Origin: CATQHQ01 sp965243805
GTDB lineage: Bacteria; Gemmatimonadota; Gemmatimonadetes; Longimicrobiales; Gaopeijiaceae
Length of the DNA stretch: 64,000 nt
Direction of reading: 5' to 3'
NCBI GenBank assembly: GCA_965243805.1
Contig: OZ251577.1
Span: 3,286,001-3,350,000, forward strand
Position 1 is the stretch's first letter; every line of letters begins with the position of its first letter. Positions 34,690 through 44,101 of the stretch are shown here, piece by piece. The notes beneath the pieces are model-generated. The model was not told the DNA's origin. It made no database searches and saw only the letters and a program-made list of their open reading frames with translations. A program made the translations under genes and the position numbers.

Positions 34690-36065
34690 GAAACAGCAAC
34701 GGAGATCGGCCCACGCCGCGTCGGCCCGATTCCAACCCCGGCTCCGACGCTGGCTCCGACCCCGGCTTCAACCCTGGCTCCGACGCTCGTGCCGACGCGG
34801 ACTCCGACACCCAGGTCCCGGCTCCCGCCGAGCCGTCTCTCGTTACCCGCTCGGTTCGGGCGGGGATCGGCGCCGACTCGGCGCACCATGCCGTCATGCC
34901 GCCGATCCACCTCTCCACCAACTACCTCTTCCAGTCGCCCGGCGTCTACGAGCGGTACGACTACACACGCACCGCCAATCCGACCCGGGAGCTGGCCGCT
35001 GACGCCATCGCGGAGCTGGAGGGCGGGCACGGCGCCGTGGTCACTTCCTCCGGGATGGCTGCGGTCGCCGTGGTCATGCGTCTGCTGTCGGCGGGGGAGC
35101 TGCTAGTGGCGCCCCACGACTGCTACGGCGGCTGCCACCGGCTCTTCGCGGCCGAGCAGCGTCGGGGCTCCGGCCGTGTGCGCTTCGTGGACCAGACCCG
35201 ACCCGGTGCCCTGGACGAGGTCCGCGCCCTGCGACCGCGCATGATCTGGCTGGAGACGCCCAGCAACCCTCTCCTGCGCATCGTGGAGATCGCCGCATGG
35301 GCGCGCCTTGCACGGGAGGTCGGCGCGCTCTGCGTGGTGGACAACACCTTCCTCTCGCCCGTGAACCAGCAGCCCCTCTCGCTGGGCGCCGACGTGGTCG
35401 TCCACTCGACCACCAAGTTCATCAACGGCCACAGCGACGTGGTGGGGGGCGCTGCGGTGGCGGCCGACGACCAGCTCCATGAACAGTTGGCTTGGTGGGC
35501 CAACGCCATGGGAGCGACGGGCGCGCCCTTCGACGCCTTCCTCACCCTTCGAGGCGTCCGCACCCTGCACGCCCGCAGCCGAATCCACGAAGAGAACGCG
35601 CTTCGCGTGGTGGACCTCCTGCGGAGCAGCGACGTGGTGACTCGCGTCAACCATCCCAGCCTGCCCACGCACCCCGGCCACCAAGTGGCTCGCGCTCAGC
35701 AGCTCGGCTGGGGCAGCCTGCTCTCCTTCGAGCTACGGGGCGGGCGGCCAGCAGTGGAACGGTTCGTGGACGGGTTGCGGCACTTCGCGCTGGCCGAGTC
35801 CCTGGGCGGCGTGGAGAGCTTGGTGTCCCACCCCTGGACGATGACCCATGCGTCCATGGAGGAGCCCGCGCGACGCGCAGCCGGCATCGGCGAAGGGCTG
35901 CTGCGGCTGTCGGTGGGGATCGAGTCGGCGGACGATCTGCTGGCCGACCTCAGGCGTGCCTTGGGACGCGCCGAGGCGGTGGCGGCGAGGGCGACGGCGG
36001 GGAGGACGACGGCGGCGTCTCTTCCAGCATCCACTCGTACGCCGGCCGGACGACCACTTCCGTAG
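34686..36065 (+). CDS. metB: Cystathionine gamma-synthase / O-acylhomoserine sulfhydrylase
   Basis: 459 residues of the PLP-dependent Cys/Met metabolism family. PLP lysine is in HSTTKFINGHSDVVGG near residue 243; YDYTRTANPTR and ETPSNPLLRIVEI are further signatures, and SLGGVESLVSHPWTMTHASM is the conserved C-terminal segment. It takes the product of MetX to cystathionine (with cysteine) or homocysteine (with sulfide); the two activities are hard to tell apart by sequence. An N-terminal tail of about 45 residues (PGSDAGSDPGFNPGSDA repeats) is low complexity and not part of the family fold. The last 116 bases overlap, head-on, the AAA/DUF4143 gene; the C-terminal 35 residues are low complexity. 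Confidence 0.88.
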   Translation: MRNSNGDRPTPRRPDSNPGSDAGSDPGFNPGSDARADADSDTQVPAPAEPSLVTRSVRAGIGADSAHHAVMPPIHLSTNYLFQSPGVYERYDYTRTANPTRELAADAIAELEGGHGAVVTSSGMAAVAVVMRLLSAGELLVAPHDCYGGCHRLFAAEQRRGSGRVRFVDQTRPGALDEVRALRPRMIWLETPSNPLLRIVEIAAWARLAREVGALCVVDNTFLSPVNQQPLSLGADVVVHSTTKFINGHSDVVGGAAVAADDQLHEQLAWWANAMGATGAPFDAFLTLRGVRTLHARSRIHEENALRVVDLLRSSDVVTRVNHPSLPTHPGHQVARAQQLGWGSLLSFELRGGRPAVERFVDGLRHFALAESLGGVESLVSHPWTMTHASMEEPARRAAGIGEGLLRLSVGIESADDLLADLRRALGRAEAVAARATAGRTTAASLPASTRTPAGRPLP

Positions 36066-37341
36066 GAGCCTCGGCGGGGAACCCGTCGCGGGTGAGGACC
36101 AGAAGAAGCTGTCGCGCCTGCGGAAACTCCACACCGGCCGACTGGAGCGCGCGGAACTCCCGCGCCGCCGTGGCCGGATCGGAGGCGTCGGCGCACACCT
36201 GAATCAGCGTTGTTCGACCGGTCGGAGCGCGCGCCAAGAAGTCGACCTCGTACCCCTGGCCGGTGCGGACGTAGGACACTTGGCACCGCCGCCGCTCCAG
36301 CTCGACCAGCACCGCCGACTCCAGGGCATGTCCGGCGTTGGCCCGGCCAGTGCGGTCGAAGACCCGGATCAGCCCCGTGTCCACGGGGTACGCCCTGCGC
36401 GGGTTGACCATCCGCTTGCGCGCCGAAGCCGACTCGATCTCGACTATGCGCACCAGAAAGCAGTCCTCCAGGCACGCCAGCAGTTCGTGCAGCGTGCCCT
36501 TGGCCACCGCGACGCCCTGGGACTTGAGCGCCGCGAAGAACTTCTGGACGCTGAACGCTCCGCCCGCGTTGCCCAGCAGATGACGCACCATCCATCGAAG
36601 GGCCGCCACGTTGCCCACTTGGTGGCGTTCCACCACGTCGCGGAGCACCGCCACGTCCACGTAGTCCCGAAGGAGTTGATGCCGCGTGGCTGCGTCGAGT
36701 CCCTGGGCCTCCGGGAAGCCTCCCTCCTCCAGCCAGTCGAGGAATGCGCGCTCGAGGAGGGCGCGCTCGTGTCCCGTGCGGGGTTCGGTGGACTCGGGCA
36801 CCGGTGAGCCCAGGTGCGCCAGCGACTCGGCGAAGCTGAAGGGGTAGAGCGGCACCGTCCAAGCGCGGCCGCGCAGCGCAGTGGCCACTTCTCGCGACAG
36901 CAGGTCCGCCGAGGAGCCCGTGACTACGACCTCCGCGTCTCCGGCGTCGAGAATGCGCCGCACGAACCGCTCCCAACCCGGAACGACCTGGATTTCGTCG
37001 AAGTGCCAAGTCGTCAAGGTGCCGGTCACCGGAAACTGCCGGTAGTACTCGTCCAGCAGAAAGTGAAGGCTGCCTGCGTCGAGCCCTGCCAGCCGCTCGT
37101 CCTCGAAGGAGATGTAGGGCAAGCGCTCTCTGGGCACGCCCTCGGCGATGCGTTCCGCCCGAAGCTGGTGCAGGAACGTCGTCTTCCCGCTTCGGCGCAT
37201 CCCGACCACCGCCGTGGCCTTGCCCGGCATCCGCAGTCGGCCCGGTACCCGTCGCGACGTGAAGAGGGGCAGGGGCCGCCGCACCGAATCGGCCAGCTGC
37301 TCCCGAAAGACCCGCTTCAACAGGGGCGTGGATGCTTCCAT
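35950..37341 (-). CDS. AAA ATPase with DUF4143 domain
   Basis: 463 residues. Walker A VGMRRSGKTTF near residues 46-56, Walker B-like WHFDEIQVVPGWE near 110, then TGSSADLL, typical of the AAA_14/DUF4143 family. DUF4143 follows (about 215-400), ending with EVDFLARAPTGRTTLIQVC, a restriction-nuclease-like EVDxL...I(Q/E)V motif. Family function is uncertain; members are abundant in prokaryotes, and mobile or conflict roles have been proposed. The C-terminal 25 residues (PPSSSPPSPSPPPP) are low complexity and lie in the overlap with metB. It is independently transcribed on the minus strand. Confidence 0.85.
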   Translation of the reverse strand: MEASTPLLKRVFREQLADSVRRPLPLFTSRRVPGRLRMPGKATAVVGMRRSGKTTFLHQLRAERIAEGVPRERLPYISFEDERLAGLDAGSLHFLLDEYYRQFPVTGTLTTWHFDEIQVVPGWERFVRRILDAGDAEVVVTGSSADLLSREVATALRGRAWTVPLYPFSFAESLAHLGSPVPESTEPRTGHERALLERAFLDWLEEGGFPEAQGLDAATRHQLLRDYVDVAVLRDVVERHQVGNVAALRWMVRHLLGNAGGAFSVQKFFAALKSQGVAVAKGTLHELLACLEDCFLVRIVEIESASARKRMVNPRRAYPVDTGLIRVFDRTGRANAGHALESAVLVELERRRCQVSYVRTGQGYEVDFLARAPTGRTTLIQVCADASDPATAAREFRALQSAGVEFPQARQLLLVLTRDGFPAEAPTEVVVRPAYEWMLEETPPSSSPPSPSPPPPRRVPRHA

Positions 37342-37407
37342 CGGCTATTTCTCCGTTTCAGACGGAGAATATAGCTCATTCTTGTCCCTGCGATAAGGAC
37401 TATGCGC

Positions 37408-38766
37408 TCAGGACACCACCCGCTTCCCGGTCGGCCGGCCCCGGTACTTCTCGTAGAGCGACTGGTGCCGGTTGTCGAGGCTGACGCCCCTGCCGAGGAT
37501 GAAGAGGTCGGTGACCTGGGTCTGGATCTCCAAGGGGTCGCCGTCGGTGATCATGATGTTGGCGATCTTGCCCTCCTCGATCGTGCCGATGCGGTCGTCG
37601 AAGCCCAGCAGCTCGGCGGCGTTCTTGGTCACCGCCTCCAGCGCGGCGTCGTGGGGCAGTCCGTAGGGAACGGCCTGGGCCGCCTCGTAGGGCAACGTGC
37701 GCGAGGCCGAGGAGTTGAAGGTGGCGAAGGCGATCTTGACGCCGGCTGCGTGGAGCTTGCCGGGTGCCGCGTAGGGTTCGTCGTAGGGTTCGTCGGGACC
37801 CGACGGCAGCGCCTGGGTGGGGGACATGATCACGCCCACGTCGTGCTCGGCCAGCCAGTCGGCGATCTTCCACGCTCCCCGGCCCCCGCTGATCACGAAG
37901 TCGATTCCCTGGCGCTGGGCCCACTCGACGGCGTTGCGGATGTCCCGTTCGCCGTTGGCCGACAGCAGCACGGGCATCTCCCGGTTCACGACCCTGGCCA
38001 GCGCCTCGTTCTTCAGGTCGCGACGCAGCTCCGCGCCATCCTTCATCGCCCGGTCGTACCGGCGCGCCGCGTCCATCCACTCGTCCAGCCGCGCCACGGC
38101 CTCTTCGTACCGCTCCTGGCGTTGGCGCCATCCGCCGGCGCCGGCACCGCCGCGACCGAAGCCCCCGAAGCGGCCCCTGCCTCCGCTCAGGCTCGGGTAG
38201 TTCACGACCATTGCCGCGCCCAGGTCGATCTCCATCTCCTCGACCGTCCAGCCGTCCAGCCCCACCAGCGACGCCTGGCCGACGATCGCTCCGCTCCCAC
38301 CCTGGGGCGCCGCCATCGTGATGGCGATGCCGTTGGCGCGGGCCACGGGGATGTGCTCGGTGGCCGGATGGATCGCCGTGGCGGCCTGCAGGTGCGGGTT
38401 GAAGTCTCCCTGCTCTCGTGCGTCGTTGGTGACGTCCACGGCGCCGATCTCGGTGAGCCCCAAGCCGGACACGGCGTCGAACATGCCCGGGTAGACGTGC
38501 TTGCCGGCGGCGTCCACGATCTCGGCACCTGCGGGCGGCTGCACGTCCGGCCCCACCGCCACGATGCGGTCGCCCTGGATCACCACCGTGCCTACGAACG
38601 AGTCGCCCGCCAGCGTGTGCACCGTTCCGCCCTGGATGGCGTAGGTCTGGGCTGCGACCGGCGCGCTCCAGGCCGCTGTCGTCGCGGCGATGCAGAGGCC
38701 GAGCCCCAGCCCCGTCGCTATCAGCCCTGTCGCCACTCCCGCTCTCGTCGATCTCCGTCGGATCAT
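37408..38766 (-). CDS. Amidohydrolase-fold secreted protein lacking HxH
   Basis: 452 residues. Signal peptide: hydrophobic LIATGLGLGLCIAATTAAW, cleavage after PVAAQ. The amidohydrolase beta-sandwich and barrel follow: GGTVHTLAGDSF, VDAAGKHVYPGMFDAVSGLG (where active enzymes have HxH, here DAVSG), and the C-terminal ELLGFDDRIGTIEEGKIANIMI. The metal motif is absent, so it may be inactive or use other residues. A glycine/arginine-rich patch (GGRGRFGGFGRGGAGAGG) sits mid-protein. The start overlaps the stop of the upstream amidohydrolase gene (ATGA), so the two are co-translated and probably work as a pair. Confidence 0.83.
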   Translation of the reverse strand: MIRRRSTRAGVATGLIATGLGLGLCIAATTAAWSAPVAAQTYAIQGGTVHTLAGDSFVGTVVIQGDRIVAVGPDVQPPAGAEIVDAAGKHVYPGMFDAVSGLGLTEIGAVDVTNDAREQGDFNPHLQAATAIHPATEHIPVARANGIAITMAAPQGGSGAIVGQASLVGLDGWTVEEMEIDLGAAMVVNYPSLSGGRGRFGGFGRGGAGAGGWRQRQERYEEAVARLDEWMDAARRYDRAMKDGAELRRDLKNEALARVVNREMPVLLSANGERDIRNAVEWAQRQGIDFVISGGRGAWKIADWLAEHDVGVIMSPTQALPSGPDEPYDEPYAAPGKLHAAGVKIAFATFNSSASRTLPYEAAQAVPYGLPHDAALEAVTKNAAELLGFDDRIGTIEEGKIANIMITDGDPLEIQTQVTDLFILGRGVSLDNRHQSLYEKYRGRPTGKRVVS

Positions 38767-41576
38767 CGGTTCTCTCCCAAGTGCTTTTCCACGAGCGCGT
38801 CCTTTTCGGCCTGCACGGCCGCTTGGCGCTCCCGGTCCATGTCGATGTCGAAGTACAGCTTCCCGTCCACGTACGTCCGCACGGCCTTGCCGAACATGCT
38901 CAGCGGGTGTCCTTCCCAGATCGCGATGTCGGCGTCCTTGCCTTCGTCGATGGAGCCGATCCGGTCCTCCAGGCCGAACTGAATCGCCGGGTTGAGCGTG
39001 ACTAGGCGCAACGCCTGCTCCTCCTCCATGCCGCCCCACTTCATCGCCTTGGCCGCCTCCTGGTTGAGGTGGCGGATCTCCTCGCCCGAATCGGAGTTGA
39101 TCGACACCAACACGCCGCGCTCGGCCATCAGCGCCGCGTTGTGAGGAATGGCGTCGTAGGCTTCGACCTTGTACGCCCACCAGTCGGAGAAGGTGGATGC
39201 GGTGGCTCCGTGGGCCGCGATCTCGTCGGCCACCTTGTACCCCTCCAGGACGTGTTGCAGGGTGCGCACGGTGAAGCCGAACTCCTCCGCCAAGCGCAGC
39301 AGCTGCAGGATTTCGTCGGCTCGGTAGGAGTGGGAGTGGACCCAGCGCTCGCCCGTCAGGATCTCCATGAGCGCTTCCAGCTTGAGGTCGCGGCGCGGCG
39401 CCACGCCCCTTCGCCCGCCTTCCTCGTAGGCGTCCCACTCCTCCATGTACTCGCGTGCGTCCAGGAACGCCTGGCGGATCACGTCCTGCACGCCCATGCG
39501 CGTCGCCGGGTAGCGGTCCGGGTTGCGGTCGCGCTTGGTGTTCTCGCCCAGCGCAAACTTGATCCCCTTGTGCGCTCCCACCCGCAACTCCGCGGCGTCG
39601 GCGCCCCAGCGCAACTTGATCACCGAGTTGCCGCCCCCGACGGGGTTGGCGGAGCCGTGGAGGATGTTGATCGTGGTGACGCCGCCCGCCAGCGCGCGGT
39701 ACATGCCCACATCCTCGGGCCGCAGCACGTCTTCGATCGTCACCATCGACGAGATATTGACCGTGCCCTCGTTGATGCTCAGGGCAGCCATATGAGAGTG
39801 GGCGTCGAAGATGCCGGGGGTGACGTACAACCCTGTCGCGTCCACCACCACGGCGTCGCTGGGTGCGTCCAGTCCGGCGCCGACTGCAGCGATCTTGCCG
39901 TCGCGCATGAGCACGTCGGCGTTCTCTAGGGTGCCCCGGGATGCCGTGAGGACGGTGGCGTTGCGGATCAGGGTGACCGGGTCGTCCCGGTACGGACCCT
40001 TGTCGGGGCTCATGGGGATCGGCGGCGCGGCCGGGTCGGGTCCGGCGTTGCGGGCGCCGGAGCCTCCGCGGCGTCCACGGGCTCCCGGTCCGCCTCCGCC
40101 TCCTGGTCCGCCTCCGCCTCGAGGTCCGCCTGCGCTCGCGGTCTGGTCGCCTTCCGCGTCGCCGTCTTCGCCGTCCGCCCCTGCGCCGGGCGCATCCGCC
40201 ACGAACCTCTCGCCGTCCACGAAGACCGTCTCAATGCGCACGTCTTCGTCCAGCAGACTCCCGCTGGCCACCACCAAGTTGGCGATCTTGCCCTCCTCCA
40301 CGGAGCCCAGCCGGTCGGCGACCCCGAAGATCTCGGCCGGCGAGAGGGTCAGCGCCCGGATCGCATCCTCCTCCGAGAGCCCCTGGGCCACGGCCCGCCG
40401 CACCGCGGTCAGCGCCTCTGACGGCTGATCCAGTCCGCCGGTGTAGAAGGCGAAGGGCACACCGGCCTCGGCGAGGGTTGCGGGCGTGGTGGGCGCGCGG
40501 TCGAAGAGCCTCAGCTGCTCCAGGGTAGGCGTCGCCTCCGGGTCGCCGTCGGTGGGAGGAGCGGGCCAGTCCAAGTCCACCAAGGCCGGCACTCCGGCGT
40601 CCGCGAGCAGGTCCGCCGCCGCGTAGGTTCCGTGGGCTCCGTAGACGATCGGCCTCACGCCCATCTCCTGCGTGGTCTCGAGGGCGCGTCCCACGTCCGA
40701 CCGGCTGGTGGCGGGGAAGAGCGCCGGCCAGCCCTCGTCGAACTGCATGCGCACCGGCTCCAGCGCCAGGTCCCACTCGGGGCGTCGCTTGCCCGTCGGG
40801 CTGGCGTTGTAGTCGGACCAGGCGTCGTCGTAGTGCTTGGCGTCGTAGTAGAGCTGCTTCAGGTAGGCGAACACGCCCATGGGGCTGCCGGGGTACCCGG
40901 TGTAGGTGCGCGACCGATCCTGGAGGTTGACCCGCATGGCAACGGGCGTAGCGACCACCATCTCCCGGGGGCGCACGTAGGACCGCAGGTTGAGGACGGC
41001 TGCTTGGCCCGGCACCAGCCCCTCGTGGCGTGTGGTGACGACGGTGGTGAAGCCCGCGTCGCGCCAGCTGTGGAAGCGGTCGTCCTCCGGGTCCATGTCG
41101 TCGGCGGCGGTGAGCCAAGTGGAGGTGCCTGGGCGGTCCTCGGGTCCCCAAGAGTGGCTCGCCGGGTCGGGCTGGGCACCGCCTCCCCCGCCGAAGCCGA
41201 AGCCGACCCTCTGCGCGGGCTCCGAGCCGTGGCCGAGGGTGGTGAAGGCGTCGAAGAGGCCGGGGTACACCGTCTTGCCCGAGGCGTCGATCACCCAAGC
41301 GCCCGCGGGGGCCGAGACGCCGGCGCCCACCGCGCTGATCACGCCGTCGTCCACCACCACCGTGCCGTTCTCGATCACCCCGTCCGACACCGTGACGATG
41401 CGCGCGTTGACGACGGCGAAGAGCCGCACGTCCTCTGGGTGGGTCGGGCGGGGCTGGGCCGCGAGGGTCGGAGGGGTCAGCGCGGGCAGCGCCAGAGCCA
41501 GGGCCAGGGCCAGGGGGAAGGCGATGGCGGTTGGGGCGGCAAGGCACAGACGCCCGGAGCGTAGCCGTGGGATCAT
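38763..41576 (-). CDS. Double amidohydrolase, secreted
   Basis: 937 residues. Signal peptide rich in LALALALALPAL, ending before AQPRPTHPED. Two amidohydrolase modules: the first (about 50-480) has VIDASGKTVYPGLFDAFTTLGHG with no HxH; the second (about 530-937) has VTPGIFDAHSHMA near 585 with the metal-binding HxH, then SHSYRADE and NSDSGEE segments. The linker between modules is a glycine/arginine-rich stretch (GGPRGGGGPGGGGGPGARG). A good GGAGG ribosome-binding site precedes the ATG. Likely an exported hydrolase in which the first module has become structural. Co-transcribed with the next gene downstream. Confidence 0.87.
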   Translation of the reverse strand: MIPRLRSGRLCLAAPTAIAFPLALALALALPALTPPTLAAQPRPTHPEDVRLFAVVNARIVTVSDGVIENGTVVVDDGVISAVGAGVSAPAGAWVIDASGKTVYPGLFDAFTTLGHGSEPAQRVGFGFGGGGGAQPDPASHSWGPEDRPGTSTWLTAADDMDPEDDRFHSWRDAGFTTVVTTRHEGLVPGQAAVLNLRSYVRPREMVVATPVAMRVNLQDRSRTYTGYPGSPMGVFAYLKQLYYDAKHYDDAWSDYNASPTGKRRPEWDLALEPVRMQFDEGWPALFPATSRSDVGRALETTQEMGVRPIVYGAHGTYAAADLLADAGVPALVDLDWPAPPTDGDPEATPTLEQLRLFDRAPTTPATLAEAGVPFAFYTGGLDQPSEALTAVRRAVAQGLSEEDAIRALTLSPAEIFGVADRLGSVEEGKIANLVVASGSLLDEDVRIETVFVDGERFVADAPGAGADGEDGDAEGDQTASAGGPRGGGGPGGGGGPGARGRRGGSGARNAGPDPAAPPIPMSPDKGPYRDDPVTLIRNATVLTASRGTLENADVLMRDGKIAAVGAGLDAPSDAVVVDATGLYVTPGIFDAHSHMAALSINEGTVNISSMVTIEDVLRPEDVGMYRALAGGVTTINILHGSANPVGGGNSVIKLRWGADAAELRVGAHKGIKFALGENTKRDRNPDRYPATRMGVQDVIRQAFLDAREYMEEWDAYEEGGRRGVAPRRDLKLEALMEILTGERWVHSHSYRADEILQLLRLAEEFGFTVRTLQHVLEGYKVADEIAAHGATASTFSDWWAYKVEAYDAIPHNAALMAERGVLVSINSDSGEEIRHLNQEAAKAMKWGGMEEEQALRLVTLNPAIQFGLEDRIGSIDEGKDADIAIWEGHPLSMFGKAVRTYVDGKLYFDIDMDRERQAAVQAEKDALVEKHLGENR

Positions 41577-41665
41577 GGAGTCCTCCGTTGAAGGGAAGCG
41601 GACGCTGGAAAGCACAATACGGGCGAGACACGGGTTCTGCCAGGGACCTTTGCCGAACCGCCCGC

Positions 41666-42616
41666 TCACGCCAGTGCCGTCGCGTCCTGTGGGTTGGGCG
41701 TCGCGCCGTCGGTGGTGGGGTGAAACAGTGCCGCGAGCATCTCCACACCGTCCACGAGCCTGGGGCCGCTTCGGCTGAAGTAGGCATTGGCGTTCACGGC
41801 GAACACGTTGCCGCTCCTTGCCGCAGGTGTATCCCGAAGCTGGGCCAGAACCCCTAGTTCTCGGGCTTCCCTGACGGCTCGCCGTGTGTGGTAGCCGCAC
41901 GGCATCAGCAGGATCAAGTCAGGCTTGGCGGCGACGACGTCCTCGAGACCGACGCGCCGCGTGGGGAGGCCTGGCGCTCCCAGCGTGTCCACGCCGCCGG
42001 CCTGCTCGATCATCTCGGGGACCCAGTGGCCGCCGATCATCAGCGGGTCCAGCCACTCCAGGCACGCCACTCGCGGACGGGGAAGGTCCGCAACCCGATC
42101 GGCAACGCGATCGAGACGCCGTCGCAAGCCAGCGACCTTCTCCCTTGCCAGCGCTTCCACGCCAGCGGCCTTGCCGACTCTGACAATGTCGTCGAAGACG
42201 TCGGCCAGGCATGTGGGGTTGAGCGCGACCACGGCCGGCTCAAGGCCCATCGCGCCCATCGTCGAGACCACATCGTCGTAGGGCAACGCGCAGACTTCGC
42301 ACAGCGCTTGCGTGACGACCAAGTTCGGCGAGATGCGGCGTACCGCCTCCTCGTCCAGCCGGTAGACGGCCTCGCCAGTGCTGACGAGCGTCCGTACTTG
42401 GCGGTCGATCTCGCCGGCGGTGGTCCCGTCGATCCTGCTGTGGACAACCCGTTGCTTCCTCTTCGCGTCCGGGGGGAAGTCGCACTCGTGAGTCACGCCC
42501 AGCACGGCGTCGCCCAGGCCCAGTAAGTAGGCGATCTCGGTGGCGCTGGGGAGTAGCGTGCAGATGCGGAGGGGTTCGGGTGGGGCCGCCGTGGTCGCGG
42601 CTGCGGTGGACTTCAA
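41666..42616 (-). CDS. BtuF-like substrate-binding protein
   Basis: About 316 residues matching the class III periplasmic-binding fold of BtuF-like proteins: RICTLLPSATEIAYLLGLGD at the N-terminus, VTHECDFPPDA, the two-lobe pattern, and AKPDLILLMPCGYHTRRA. Family members bind cobalamin or iron chelators for an ABC importer. No signal peptide is obvious in the chosen region, and no transporter gene or cobalamin riboswitch is nearby; cytosolic BtuF-like proteins of this type are common. The start is uncertain: TTG at 42616 is used, since the region upstream is low-similarity and would overlap the next divergent gene. Confidence 0.75.
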   Translation of the reverse strand: MKSTAAATTAAPPEPLRICTLLPSATEIAYLLGLGDAVLGVTHECDFPPDAKRKQRVVHSRIDGTTAGEIDRQVRTLVSTGEAVYRLDEEAVRRISPNLVVTQALCEVCALPYDDVVSTMGAMGLEPAVVALNPTCLADVFDDIVRVGKAAGVEALAREKVAGLRRRLDRVADRVADLPRPRVACLEWLDPLMIGGHWVPEMIEQAGGVDTLGAPGLPTRRVGLEDVVAAKPDLILLMPCGYHTRRAVREARELGVLAQLRDTPAARSGNVFAVNANAYFSRSGPRLVDGVEMLAALFHPTTDGATPNPQDATALA

Positions 42617-42766
42617 GAGATGCGCCCCGAGGTCGAAGGCTCTAGGTTCCAAGACTGAATGCAAGTTCCAAGATCGAGTGGAAGCTAACGACCTCAGCGC
42701 ATCCGTCCGGCGGTCCCAAGGTGGCCCCGGCGGTCGATGGGGCGCCGAACCCGGGAGATTCGAGGC

Positions 42767-44044
42767 ATGACTTCCTTCAAGAACGCGGCGACGGTCCTTG
42801 CAAGCGCGAAGACCCTCGCAAGCGCGACGGCGACCCTCGCAACCGTGGCGCCCGCGCTGCTCATGGCCGGCTGCGGCGGGGAAGCGGGTCGTCCCCAAGG
42901 TGGCGCAGCGGCTTCGTCCGACACCGTGACGGCGGTCGTGGCGGCCACCATTGGTGCGGGGTTGGACGGTGCCGAGGAGTACCTTCTGGGTCGCGTCACC
43001 TCCGTGGCCGCCGACTCGCGGGGGATGGTCTATGTCGCCGACGACCTTCCGCCCTCGGTACGGGTGTTCGGCCCGACGGGAGAGTTCGTGGCGTGGATCG
43101 GGCGCGAGGGCCAGGGGCCAGGCGAGTTCGAGGCGGCGGTGGACATCCTCCCGGCACAGGACGGCCGAGTGTACGTGAGCGGAATACGGATCACGGTCTT
43201 CGAGCCCAGCGCAGGCTCGAGCTTCGCGGATTCGCTGGCCTGGACGTGGCAGATTCCCCCCTACGCAAACACGAGTTCATGGCGTGCGCGGCTGGCGGAC
43301 GGCATCTACTATTACCCGCACAGGGTTTCGCCCCAGGAAGGACCTGACCGCTACTTCTACCTGAAGTACGGCGCCGATGGACTGCAGGACGACACGCTCC
43401 ACGTGCCCCAAGTCGACAACATGTCGGCGACCCGCGGCTTTGCGTTCTACATGACCAGTGCCGGAGGCGGCCGCATCGTGCGCGGAGTGACTGCGCCTCC
43501 GTTCGCCGCCCGTGCAGCGTGGGACGTGACGGAGCGGGGGAACGTCCTGGTCAGCGACGGCGAGGCATACCTGCTACGAGAGATGGCGGCCGACGGCAGC
43601 GTCCTGCGCGAGATCGCGGGACCGGAAGGAGAAGGCGCCCGTCCCGTGCCTGCCGGCGAACGGGCCGACAGCATGGCGGTGCTCCAGGCGCGCATCGACT
43701 CGCTGCCGGTGCCTTTGGACGAGGTTGTGAACGTTGCGCCCGAGATCCTGCGGGGCGAGATCCCCGAGACTCTGCCGCCGTTCGTTTCGGTGCACATTGG
43801 CGTCGGGGGCCGCGTCTGGGTCGAGCGCTGGCCGCCGGAGGGGATGGGCTCGCTCCGCCGCTACTACGACGTGCTGGAGGACGACGGAAGCTACGCCGGC
43901 ACGGTCGTGGTTCCCGCGGCGCTCCTGGCGGACCCGCCTCCCTTCTTCGGCGACGGCGTGGTGGTGGGCGTGGTCGAAGACCCTGCGACCGAGCTCCAGT
44001 CGGTCGTGGCGATGCGCTTCGCCTTGCCCGGCGGTGCCGCCTGA
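42767..44044 (+). CDS. Six-bladed beta-propeller lipoprotein
   Basis: 425 residues from ATG 42767 with GGGAGA upstream. Lipobox-like LLMAGC near residue 30 marks a lipoprotein. The body matches 6-bladed propellers of NHL type: DSRGMVYVADDLPPSVRVFG, GEFVAWIGREGQGPGEFEA, and repeated blades ending in VYV. The role is unknown; such proteins are numerous in soil and marine bacteria. The N-terminus is itself built of short repeats (ASAKTLASATATLATVA), mirrored in DNA. Confidence 0.78.
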   Translation: MTSFKNAATVLASAKTLASATATLATVAPALLMAGCGGEAGRPQGGAAASSDTVTAVVAATIGAGLDGAEEYLLGRVTSVAADSRGMVYVADDLPPSVRVFGPTGEFVAWIGREGQGPGEFEAAVDILPAQDGRVYVSGIRITVFEPSAGSSFADSLAWTWQIPPYANTSSWRARLADGIYYYPHRVSPQEGPDRYFYLKYGADGLQDDTLHVPQVDNMSATRGFAFYMTSAGGGRIVRGVTAPPFAARAAWDVTERGNVLVSDGEAYLLREMAADGSVLREIAGPEGEGARPVPAGERADSMAVLQARIDSLPVPLDEVVNVAPEILRGEIPETLPPFVSVHIGVGGRVWVERWPPEGMGSLRRYYDVLEDDGSYAGTVVVPAALLADPPPFFGDGVVVGVVEDPATELQSVVAMRFALPGGAA

Positions 44045-44101
44045 CCACGGAGCGTCCCATGGGCCCAACGGAGTGCTCCACGCCAATCGGAGGAAGCGCA
44101 A

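Noticed and set aside
42617..42766. Cobalamin riboswitch upstream of the BtuF-like gene
   Set aside because: No conserved GCCACTG box or matching layout was found in this stretch.
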